A stretch of 64,000 nucleotides of DNA from JBDWFY01 sp965275915. Its GTDB lineage: Bacteria; Pseudomonadota; Alphaproteobacteria; Rhizobiales; Stappiaceae. Below, piece after piece: positions 18,417 through 25,918 of the stretch. The notes below the pieces were generated by a model. The model searched no databases and had not been told where the DNA came from. It was given only the letters and a program-made list of their open reading frames with translations. The DNA is taken from NCBI GenBank assembly GCA_965275915.1, contig CBDHYI010000007.1:1488001-1552000 (forward strand), written 5' to 3'. Made by a program: the position numbers and the translations under genes. Positions within the stretch are counted from its first letter, which is position 1. Every line of letters begins with the position of its first letter.

Positions 18417-19766
18417 ATGACCACCGATGCAACCGGCCGTGGATCCGAACAGGATGACGGCGTTCGCAACAATCCGTTTCATCTCAATCTGGAACAGCAG
18501 AAAAAGCGTGCCAAGGACCTGGCTCGTGCCTTCAAGGCGGGCGATGCGGATGCGCTTGCCCGCTTTTCAAGACATCATCCGCGATACACGCGTGAGAGCC
18601 CCGATGACAATCGGTCGCTTGGGACACTTTCAGAAGCGCAGCTGGTTATCGCGCGCGAATTGCGCCTGCCAAGCTGGCCGAAACTGAAGAGCCATATTGA
18701 AGCGCTTGATCGCGCTCAGACCGTGATCGATGCGGGCACACCCGCCGATGAAGACGTAAGAACCATTCACATCCGCTGCGGGTCGGACCTGGAAAAGGCC
18801 CTTGAAGCCGCCCGGTTCTCCGGCGACTTTTTCGAATATTCCAACCCCTTCTGCCAGGGTCCGGTCACTGATCATCCCGGCTGGCTGTCGGAGCGCGTGG
18901 ACTTTATCGCCAACGCCTATGGACAGCATATGGCGCAATTCTATGGCGAGGAATTTGTCCGAACGAGGGATGAGATTGAAAAGGGCATGGAACGGGATGA
19001 AGAACTGCTGCGCTCATGCGCGAAAGACTATCCGCGCGTGGTGCTTTGGTTCGAGCATGACACCTACGACATTCTCATTCTGATGCGGCTGCTGGCGCAT
19101 TTTCATGAATTCGGTCGCCCGGCGTGTCTTGAGCTGATTCAGTTGAATACGTTTCCGGGCACCAAACGATTCGTCGGTCTGGGTGAGCTGCCGCCCGCGG
19201 CTCTGAGACAGATCTGGAACGGCAGACGCTTGATAACGGATGACCTGCTCACACTGGGTCAGGATGCCTGGCAGGCTCTGCGGAATCCTGATCCGACCGA
19301 CCTTTACCAGTTGGCCCAGTCAGGTACGCCTGCTCTTCCGGATTGTTCGACCGCCATGAAGCGGCATTTGCGGGAATTGCCGGACCTGAAGACCGGACTG
19401 GCGCTGACGGAACATCTGATCCTGCAAATTCTTGCCGATGAACCGCGCACTGCCGGCCGCACCTTCGGCGCTCTGACGCGACACTATGAGCCGCTTCCCT
19501 TCCTTGGCGATCTGATGTTTCTGCACATTCTTATGCAAATGCAGAAAGCCGAGCAGCCAGTGATCACGGTTGAAACAGGGGCGGAGTCAGGGCGCTGGCC
19601 AACATGGCGCCTGTCGGTCACACCGCTTGGCGAATCGGTTCTTGCCGGAGAAGTCGACTTTTTGAGCCTTAATCCGCCGACCCGATGGGTGGGTGGCGTT
19701 CGGATTGTCTCCGGTGAGGCTGTCTGGCGGTGGGATGCGGACAGCGCCTCACCTGTCAAGCGCTGA
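18417..19766 (+). CDS. DUF1835-domain protein with N-terminal SWxxLK module
   Basis: 449 residues. The N-terminal module (about 15-100) has QQKKRAKDLARAFKAGD and LVIARELRLPSWPKLKSHIE, matching the start of the two ankyrin proteins in this window. From about residue 118 a DUF1835-type domain begins (TIHIRCGSDLEKALEAARF) with FFEYSNPFCQGPV and VVLWFEHDTYDILILMRLL. DUF1835 has no settled biochemical role. Cytosolic by prediction. The 3' end overlaps the convergent cobK gene by 18 bp. ATG 18417 follows GAGGGA. Confidence 0.82.
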   Translation: MTTDATGRGSEQDDGVRNNPFHLNLEQQKKRAKDLARAFKAGDADALARFSRHHPRYTRESPDDNRSLGTLSEAQLVIARELRLPSWPKLKSHIEALDRAQTVIDAGTPADEDVRTIHIRCGSDLEKALEAARFSGDFFEYSNPFCQGPVTDHPGWLSERVDFIANAYGQHMAQFYGEEFVRTRDEIEKGMERDEELLRSCAKDYPRVVLWFEHDTYDILILMRLLAHFHEFGRPACLELIQLNTFPGTKRFVGLGELPPAALRQIWNGRRLITDDLLTLGQDAWQALRNPDPTDLYQLAQSGTPALPDCSTAMKRHLRELPDLKTGLALTEHLILQILADEPRTAGRTFGALTRHYEPLPFLGDLMFLHILMQMQKAEQPVITVETGAESGRWPTWRLSVTPLGESVLAGEVDFLSLNPPTRWVGGVRIVSGEAVWRWDADSASPVKR

Positions 19767-20504
19767 CCGGACCCAGAGTTCGGCCGCGTCAACACTCTTT
19801 ATGATCGGCGCGGCCGGCAACGGAGGACGATCTATCATCACCACGGGCAGTGACAACGCACGTGCTGCGAGGATTTTCGCGCGGCTTTTTGTTCCACCGC
19901 TGTTTTTCGTCACAAGATGCGTAACGCCGTGCGTTTGAAAAAGATCTCTTTCCGCCTGCCAGTCCGGCAGCGGATGAGACAAAAGGATCGTCATTAACTG
20001 AGGGCGTTCCCCGGCGCCGGGCGGATCAATCATGCGAGCGACCGGGCGGATGTCCGGGCGGGCGGCGAACAGACCGATCTCGCGCCGGCCGATCGACAGA
20101 AACGGGCGTGAGCCGGTCGGCAGTTTGTCTGCTGCCTCACTCAGTGAGCGCACATGCAGCCATTGGTCGCCGTCCTCCGCAACCCAGGCCGGTCGGAGGA
20201 GATGCGCCGCAGATACCCCGGTCGACGCGGCCGCCTGATCGACATGGTCTTTCATCTGAACCGCATAGGGATGGGTCGCATCGATCAGAAGTTCGATTTT
20301 GTGATCCCTGACAAAGCGCACAAGACCGTCCGGACCGCCAAAGCCGCCGATCCGCGTTTTCACCGGCAAAGGTGCCGGATTGGAGACGGCTCCGGCAAGA
20401 CTCGCAGTCACGTCGACATCGTGCCGACCTGCAAGGCGTTCAGCCAAAATCCTGGCTTCGGCCGTGCCGGCCAGCAACAAAATCCGCTTTCGCTCAGGAG
20501 TCAC
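19749..20504 (-). CDS. cobK: Precorrin-6A / cobalt-precorrin-6A reductase
   Basis: 251 residues, CobK/CbiJ family, which reduces precorrin-6A (or its cobalt form) in corrin ring synthesis. The nucleotide-binding start KRILLLAGTAEARILAERL, the conserved LIDATHPYA and the SIGRREIGLF stretch identify it. I place the start at GTG 20504, preceded by GGTGGG; a TTG at 20534 would extend it by ten residues. It overlaps the end of cbiD by 11 bp, so the two are translationally coupled. Confidence 0.92.
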   Translation of the reverse strand: MTPERKRILLLAGTAEARILAERLAGRHDVDVTASLAGAVSNPAPLPVKTRIGGFGGPDGLVRFVRDHKIELLIDATHPYAVQMKDHVDQAAASTGVSAAHLLRPAWVAEDGDQWLHVRSLSEAADKLPTGSRPFLSIGRREIGLFAARPDIRPVARMIDPPGAGERPQLMTILLSHPLPDWQAERDLFQTHGVTHLVTKNSGGTKSRAKILAARALSLPVVMIDRPPLPAAPIIKSVDAAELWVRSALDR

Positions 20505-21597
20505 TTTGACCCACCACTGTTCCGGAGCGGTCAACGATCAGAACATTTGCGGCAATCGGTGCGTCCCGCAAGACCTCGCGGACCGTGCCGCAGGCGGCTT
20601 CGGCAATCACATCAGCCAGCGGAATGCCGTTTCGGGCAGCATCGTCAAATACCTGTTTTGCGGTGTTTGCCGTCCTCACACGAGAAACCGCATCCCTGCC
20701 GCCGCCGGCCTGCTCCACAAATCCGGCCAACTGCTCAAAATCAACGGAGCCCCGCGCCGAATGCAGGTCAAGACGCCCCTGGGCCAGCTTGGTCATTTTT
20801 CCCGGCCCGCCGGCAATCGTCAGGCGGGGAACGGGATGCCGGCGCAGATACTTCAACAGCCCGCCGGCAAAATCACCCATATCCAGCAGAGCCGTTTCCG
20901 GCAGACCGTAGTAAGCCTGAACCGCATCTTCGGACGTTGAGCCCGTCGAACCGGCAACATGATCAAGCCCGACCGCTCGTGCGACATCAATCCCCCTGTG
21001 AATGGATGCGATCCAGGCCGCGCAGGAAAATGGTCGCACTATTCCGGTGGTGCCCAAAATCGATAATCCACCCTTGATACCAAGGCGCGGATTCATGGTT
21101 TTCCCGGCCAGAATTTCTCCGCCGGGTATCGATATCTCTATCTCGACATCCGGCCTGGTTCCGTATTCCGACGCCACAGACTTGACCACATCGCTCATCA
21201 TGGCGCGGGGAACCGGATTGATGGCAGCTTCCCCGACCGCGATCGGGAGGCCCGGCCGCGTGATTGTGCCGACCCCTTTGCCGGCCCTGAACCGGATACC
21301 GCTCCCGGGCGGTCCAAACCGAACCTTTGCGATTATCATTGCACCGTGCGTGACATCAGGATCGTCACCGGCATCCTTGACGATCCCGATTTCGGCCCAG
21401 TCCTGTCCGCCCCGTTCATGCGCCAGGGAAAAGGCCGGGGTTTCTCCTTTCGGCAGGGTGATCGTGACGGGATCGGGAGCGGATCCTGTCAGCATCCGCC
21501 GATAAGCCGCGGCGGTTGCAGCGGTTGCGCAGGCTCCGGTTGTCCACCCCCGCCGAAGCGGTCTGTCGGTCGGTTTTCGTTCAGGTTCGCCTTTCAT
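20494..21597 (-). CDS. cbiD: Cobalt-precorrin-5B (C1)-methyltransferase CbiD
   Basis: 367 residues. CbiD methylates C1 in the cobalt-early (anaerobic) route; the aerobic route uses the unrelated CobF. Diagnostic N-terminal motif RRGWTTGACATAATAAA and the internal HVAGSTGSTSEDAVQ and ERFDDAARNGI-like C-terminal region are present. The ATG at 21597 has no obvious ribosome binding site. It is first of a two-gene unit with cobK and diverges from cobA across 124 bp. Confidence 0.93.
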   Translation of the reverse strand: MKGEPERKPTDRPLRRGWTTGACATAATAAAYRRMLTGSAPDPVTITLPKGETPAFSLAHERGGQDWAEIGIVKDAGDDPDVTHGAMIIAKVRFGPPGSGIRFRAGKGVGTITRPGLPIAVGEAAINPVPRAMMSDVVKSVASEYGTRPDVEIEISIPGGEILAGKTMNPRLGIKGGLSILGTTGIVRPFSCAAWIASIHRGIDVARAVGLDHVAGSTGSTSEDAVQAYYGLPETALLDMGDFAGGLLKYLRRHPVPRLTIAGGPGKMTKLAQGRLDLHSARGSVDFEQLAGFVEQAGGGRDAVSRVRTANTAKQVFDDAARNGIPLADVIAEAACGTVREVLRDAPIAANVLIVDRSGTVVGQSDS

Positions 21598-21721
21598 TGC
21601 CGCGGACTATAGGGCGAAGTCCTTGTTGAGGCGAGCATTTCGCTGCCCTTTGACGGATTTGATACAGGCTGCGACGGTCGGGGAACTTGGCCAACTCTTC
21701 ACGGCAGAGTACAAGAATCCC

Positions 21722-22594
21722 ATGAACAGCGACGCGCCCCATCACGCCGACCCTTTTTTCTCCGGCAATCTCGATCTCCCTGCCTTCGAAAAAGGGTGGG
21801 TCTGGCTTGCCGGCGCCGGACCGGGCGATCCGGGGCTTTTGACGCTGCACGCCTTGAACGCACTGCGGCAGGCGGACATGATCGTCTACGACGCCCTGGT
21901 CGATACGCGTATTCTGAACTGGCGGCACGCGGGCGCCGAGGTCGAATATGCCGGAAAGCGGGGCGGCAAGCCTTCGCCCAAACAGCGTGACATTTCGCTG
22001 AAACTGATAGAGCACGCGCGGGCCGGAAAGCGTGTTTTGCGCCTGAAAGGCGGCGATCCGTTTGTGTTCGGACGAGGCGGGGAGGAAGCGCTGGCCCTTG
22101 TCGCGGCGAAAATTCCCTTTCGGATCATACCGGGCATTACCGCCGGCATTGGCGGTCTGTCCTATGCCGGAATCCCGGCAACTCACCGCGATGTCAATCA
22201 GGCGGTGACGTTTCTGACCGGGCACGATCAAACCGGCCTTGCGCCGGATGCCGTCAATTGGGAGGCAATCGCGCAGGGCTCGCCCGTGATCGTTATGTAC
22301 ATGGCGATGAAACATCTTTCGATCATCGCCGGCAAACTCATAAGCGGTGGACGATCTGTGAATGAACCGGTGGGTATCATCTGCAATGCATCGCTGCCGA
22401 ACCAGACTGTTCTGGAGACGACGCTCGGAACCTGCGCGCGGGACGCCGCAGCGGCAAATCTTTCGCCCCCGGCCATCGTTTGTGTCGGCGAAGCTGTCCG
22501 TTTGAGAAATGGGCTTGACTGGCTGGGCGCAGCGGAGGGGAAATGCCTCGACCCTGACCCGCTGAACACAAAGACCACTGCGAAAACGGGATGA
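21722..22594 (+). CDS. cobA: Uroporphyrinogen-III C-methyltransferase
   Basis: 290 residues, tetrapyrrole methylase fold. It makes precorrin-2 from uroporphyrinogen III using two S-adenosylmethionine molecules. Signature motifs are WLAGAGPGDPGLLT, EYAGKRGGKPSPKQ and LRLKGGDPFVFGRGGEE. There is a longer than usual N-terminal extension of about 25 residues. I chose ATG 21722; an upstream in-frame alternative would add 33 residues without family support. Its stop overlaps the cobB start by four bases (ATGA). Confidence 0.93.
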   Translation: MNSDAPHHADPFFSGNLDLPAFEKGWVWLAGAGPGDPGLLTLHALNALRQADMIVYDALVDTRILNWRHAGAEVEYAGKRGGKPSPKQRDISLKLIEHARAGKRVLRLKGGDPFVFGRGGEEALALVAAKIPFRIIPGITAGIGGLSYAGIPATHRDVNQAVTFLTGHDQTGLAPDAVNWEAIAQGSPVIVMYMAMKHLSIIAGKLISGGRSVNEPVGIICNASLPNQTVLETTLGTCARDAAAANLSPPAIVCVGEAVRLRNGLDWLGAAEGKCLDPDPLNTKTTAKTG

Positions 22595-23901
22595 AAACGG
22601 CGCCCGTCCACGGTCTCATGATCGCGGCGCCCGGATCCGGCGCCGGAAAAACAACCATCACATTGGCCGTCATCCGCGCACTGCGCAAAGCCGGCGTCCG
22701 TGTGGCTTCGGCCAAATCGGGTCCCGACTATATCGATCCCGGCTTCCATGAAGCCGCAAGCGGGCGGCCTTGCGTCAATCTAGATGCGTGGGCCATGCCA
22801 ACGTCCGAAATCAGGGGGCTCGCAACGCACCACGCAGCAGATGCGGATATCTTTCTAGTCGAAGCGGCTATGGGATTGTTCGACGGCGCCGCCGACGACA
22901 CCGGGTCGGCGGCCGATCTGGCGGCCGCGCTGTCAATACCTGTTGTTCTTGTTGTCGACTGCGCCAAACAGGCTCAGTCGGTCGCCGCTCTGGTTGCCGG
23001 CTTTGCCCGCCATCGCAAAGACACGACGATCGCCGGGCTCATTCTCAATCAGGTCGGCTCGGCACGGCATGGAGCCATGCTGCAAAGGGCGCTCAATCCA
23101 CTTGAGATCCCGGTTCTCGGCATGGTGCATCGCGACCCGCAGATGCGTCTTCCCGAACGCCATCTGGGACTGGTACAGGCACAGGAACATAACGCACTTG
23201 AAGCGTTTCTGGAGGGAACCTCTGAGGTCATAAGCCAGGCGCTTGATCTGGAGCTGCTGCAACAGATTGCAGCACCGCTGGAGCCGGAGTCACTCCCAAA
23301 TGGTCTGCCTCCGCTTGGACAGCATATGGCCATCGCGCGGGACGACGCCTTTTCATTTGTTTATCCGCATCATCTGGATGGGTGGAAACGAAGCGGGGCG
23401 ACACTGTCGTTTTTTTCGCCGCTTGAAAATGAGGGACCGGATCCGACCTGCGATGCTGTCTTTTTGCCCGGCGGATATCCGGAACTTTACGCCGGTCGAC
23501 TGGCTGCAGCAGCCACATTTGCTTCCGGACTGCGGAAGGCCGTAGCGCAAGGGTCCCTCATTTACGGCGAGTGCGGTGGGTATATGGCTCTTGGGCAAAC
23601 CCTGACCGATGCTGACAGCACAGAGCATCGGATGCTGGGCCTTCTGCCTGTGTCGACCAGTTTTGCAAAACGGAAATTGCATCTTGGCTACCGGACCCTC
23701 ACTCCGATTTCCGATTTTCCCTGGTCCGGGAAACTGGCCGGTCATGAGTTCCACTATGCAACGACCGTCAGCGAGGAAAGCGGCTGCCGTCTCTATTCCG
23801 CAGAAGAAGCGACAGGCAGGAAACTGGATGACATCGGCCATCGGCGAGGAACTGTCACGGGCTCTTTCGCACACATAATCGGGCAGAAACAATTTAGATA
23901 G
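22591..23901 (+). CDS. cobB: Cobyrinic acid a,c-diamide synthase (CobB/CbiA)
   Basis: 436 residues. ATP- and glutamine-dependent amidation of the corrin a and c side chains. The N-terminal P-loop SGAGKTTI (about 16-23) and SAKSGPDYIDPGFH are typical, as is the C-terminal class I glutamine amidotransferase domain with nucleophile YGECGGYMALG near residue 328 and the late LGYRTL stretch. Coupled to cobA by ATGA overlap. In the cobalt-early route the enzyme acts on Co-cobyrinate. Confidence 0.94.
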   Translation: MKTAPVHGLMIAAPGSGAGKTTITLAVIRALRKAGVRVASAKSGPDYIDPGFHEAASGRPCVNLDAWAMPTSEIRGLATHHAADADIFLVEAAMGLFDGAADDTGSAADLAAALSIPVVLVVDCAKQAQSVAALVAGFARHRKDTTIAGLILNQVGSARHGAMLQRALNPLEIPVLGMVHRDPQMRLPERHLGLVQAQEHNALEAFLEGTSEVISQALDLELLQQIAAPLEPESLPNGLPPLGQHMAIARDDAFSFVYPHHLDGWKRSGATLSFFSPLENEGPDPTCDAVFLPGGYPELYAGRLAAAATFASGLRKAVAQGSLIYGECGGYMALGQTLTDADSTEHRMLGLLPVSTSFAKRKLHLGYRTLTPISDFPWSGKLAGHEFHYATTVSEESGCRLYSAEEATGRKLDDIGHRRGTVTGSFAHIIGQKQFR

Positions 23902-23978
23902 GGGGCGAATTAATTGGACCCTTTCGAAAGCCGGATGGGCTATCGACCGGCGTTGTCCGGCTAATTGGAAAAACCCCC

Positions 23979-24009
23979 TTGACCTGAAGCGCGCTCCAGG
24001 CGGTAGGCT
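23979..24009 (+). promoter_or_regulatory. MerR-type promoter and operator without an obvious target gene
   Basis: The -35 element TTGACC (23979-23984) and -10 element TAGGCT (24004-24009) are separated by 19 bp. This long spacer is characteristic of promoters activated by MerR-family regulators. The spacer contains a near-perfect dyad CCTGAAGCGCGCTCCAGG (23983-24000) that starts at the CC of the -35, the same arrangement as SoxR- and CueR-type operators. Downstream on this strand only a 34-codon open frame follows before the opposing regulator gene, so the controlled gene appears lost or is a small RNA or peptide. Confidence 0.65.
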
Positions 24010-24066
24010 CCCTCTCATTGACCCGGTTATGTCAGGAGAAATCCTGCTGATCGGCTCCGTCCGGGT

Positions 24067-24582
24067 TCATCCCGTTCCCGCCTCAATCAGCCCTTCTCCC
24101 ATCAGCTCTTCGATAAACATGCTCAGCAACTGAGGTCGCCCGGTCACCCCGGCCTTGCGGTAAATCGCGTTGCATTGTGCTTTGATGGTGCCGTCCTTGG
24201 TTTGCCTGAGGCCGGCAATTTCAGCAATGGACAGCCCTTTGATCGCCAGCAGAGCCACATCTTTTTCCGATGGGGTCAAACCCCATTCCTCAAAATGCTC
24301 TTCAAGCAATTCTGAAAAAGCCCCCGATGCCACTTTGAGCTGCCCTTCCATCTTGGCCTGTCGTCTGAAAATCTTAGTCAGTTCCAACCCCGTAAAGATG
24401 AGGCTGAAGAGAAGGGCAAAGACGATGATATATTCAAACGTGTCGTTGTCGGCGGTATTGACCGGTTGCTCAAATCCGGCCAGATCGGCAAAGGCCTCAA
24501 TCAATAAAAACGAGGCACACACCAGTTGGAGTGCAAAAAGCGCCCAAAGTCCGAGCCTCTTTCCGGTAGCCTTTGACGTCAT
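24067..24582 (-). CDS. Membrane-anchored LuxR-type HTH regulator
   Basis: 171 residues. Two hydrophobic helices (about 10-31 and 45-66) precede a linker and a C-terminal LuxR/GerE-like helix-turn-helix (LTPSEKDVALLAIKGLSIAE followed by a recognition-helix region with RQTKDGTIKAQCNAIYRKAG). DNA binding from a membrane anchor suggests it senses an envelope signal directly. I prefer ATG 24582; an ATG at 24696 overlaps the pepSY stop as ATGACTGA and would add 38 low-complexity residues. Likely cotranscribed with the upstream PepSY gene. Confidence 0.8.
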   Translation of the reverse strand: MTSKATGKRLGLWALFALQLVCASFLLIEAFADLAGFEQPVNTADNDTFEYIIVFALLFSLIFTGLELTKIFRRQAKMEGQLKVASGAFSELLEEHFEEWGLTPSEKDVALLAIKGLSIAEIAGLRQTKDGTIKAQCNAIYRKAGVTGRPQLLSMFIEELMGEGLIEAGTG

Positions 24583-24688
24583 AGTTTGTGTGCTCTCGTC
24601 TTTGTTTGCTCTCTTGCCGGTTCCTTTGGCTCCTATCAAGTCAGAACCGGTGCGTCCAGCATCCGTTAGGATGCCGGACGCGGGCAGA

Positions 24689-24970
24689 TCAGTCATCCTC
24701 TTCTATTTCGAGGACATTGCCGCTGTGCGGATCGATCTCGATTTCAAAAGTCTGTCCGTTCAAGACCACCTCAGCCTCGAACTTGCCGTCCTCATTTTCG
24801 ATCTCCTCGATTGAATAGCCCTGCGCCGTGAGGGCCGCTCGGATTTCCTCATCCGATGTGCCGACGCTGTCGCCAACGGACATGCCCGCAAGAGCCAGAC
24901 CCGGTACAGCGGCAAGAGCAACAGCAGCGGCAATAATTTTGCTTTTCGATGTGATGTTATGGGCAGTCAT
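24689..24970 (-). CDS. Small periplasmic PepSY-domain protein
   Basis: 93 residues. A signal peptide (about 1-24, ending ALA-GM) is followed by one PepSY repeat: SDEEIRAALTAQGYSIEEIE and the beta part FEAEVVLNGQTFEIEIDPHSG. PepSY domains act as inhibitors or modulators of periplasmic enzymes and sensors. ATG 24970 follows AGGAT. The gene precedes the membrane HTH regulator and may provide its periplasmic partner; this pairing is inferred from adjacency. Highly acidic C-terminus. Confidence 0.85.
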   Translation of the reverse strand: MTAHNITSKSKIIAAAVALAAVPGLALAGMSVGDSVGTSDEEIRAALTAQGYSIEEIENEDGKFEAEVVLNGQTFEIEIDPHSGNVLEIEEDD

Positions 24971-25141
24971 TGTGATCCTCATTTGGTTGGAAAGCGACAC
25001 CGAAAAGCGTCGCCGGACCACCCTGATTTGAGGGAGCATCGCACAGTCAGCCATTGCCGGAAAGATTAGAAGCGATGTGTTATAACGAAGGTTTATGAGG
25101 AAAAACCGCCGTTAATCAGGCTTTCATCGCATGCACGTGGC

Positions 25142-25918
25142 TTAAGCAGAAACATTCTTCCGCCGGGGGCGCAACACATGCACGTGATCGGCATCGTAAA
25201 GAGCGCTGTCCCGGAAATCTTCCGCCGCTTCAAGGGCCGGTCCGACGAAGATCAACGCCGTTCGGGTGATTTTTGCTTTGCGGACCTTGTCGCGGATTGT
25301 CGCCAAGGTGCCGAACAGAAACGCTTCGTCCGGCCAACCGACCCGGTAAGCGACAATCACCGGACAGTCCGGGCCGTAATGAGGGGCGAGCTTGCGTTCG
25401 ATCTCCAGCAAATTGCGCACCGACAGATGGATCGCGAGGGTCGCTCCTGTCCGGCCAAGCGTATCCAGGTCTTCACCCTCCGGCATGTCTGAAGATTTCA
25501 TCGTTGTGCGGGTGATAATGACGGTTTGGGCCACCTCGGGGATGGTCAGTTCTTTCTTGAGCGCCGCGGCGGCAGCGGCAAAAGCCGGCACCCCGGGAGT
25601 GACGTCGTAGTCGATGCCAAGTGTGTCCAGCCGACGCATCTGCTCAGCCGTTGCCCCGTAAATTGACGGATCGCCGGAATGAACGCGGGCAACGTCAAGA
25701 CCCGCCTCGTGCGCTGCCTGGATTTCCGAAATGATATCATCAAGCGTCATCGGTGCCGTGTCCAGAACCCTGGCATTTGCCGGTGCGGCCTTGACAATTT
25801 CCTCAGGGACCAACGACCCGGCAAAGAGGCAGACGGGACAGGATTGGATCAGTTTCAGACCGCGAACCGTGATCAGATCCGGATCGCCCGGTCCGGCACC
25901 GATGAAATGGACCGTCAT
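25142..25918 (-). CDS. cobM: Precorrin-4 / cobalt-precorrin-4 C11-methyltransferase
   Basis: 258 residues, tetrapyrrole methylase of the CobM/CbiF group. Motifs: HFIGAGPGDPDLITVRG at the N-terminus, RVHSGDPSIYGATAEQ in the middle, and TRTTMKSSDMPEGEDL. It follows cobJ with a 4-bp overlap and is the last gene of the seven-gene minus-strand cobalamin operon. Intact length. Confidence 0.94.
   Translation of the reverse strand: MTVHFIGAGPGDPDLITVRGLKLIQSCPVCLFAGSLVPEEIVKAAPANARVLDTAPMTLDDIISEIQAAHEAGLDVARVHSGDPSIYGATAEQMRRLDTLGIDYDVTPGVPAFAAAAAALKKELTIPEVAQTVIITRTTMKSSDMPEGEDLDTLGRTGATLAIHLSVRNLLEIERKLAPHYGPDCPVIVAYRVGWPDEAFLFGTLATIRDKVRKAKITRTALIFVGPALEAAEDFRDSALYDADHVHVLRPRRKNVSA

Noticed and set aside
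23929..23962. AGCCGGA/TCCGGCT hairpin after cobB as a terminator
   Set aside because: The stem is only 7 bp with a 20-nt loop and no T-tract follows.
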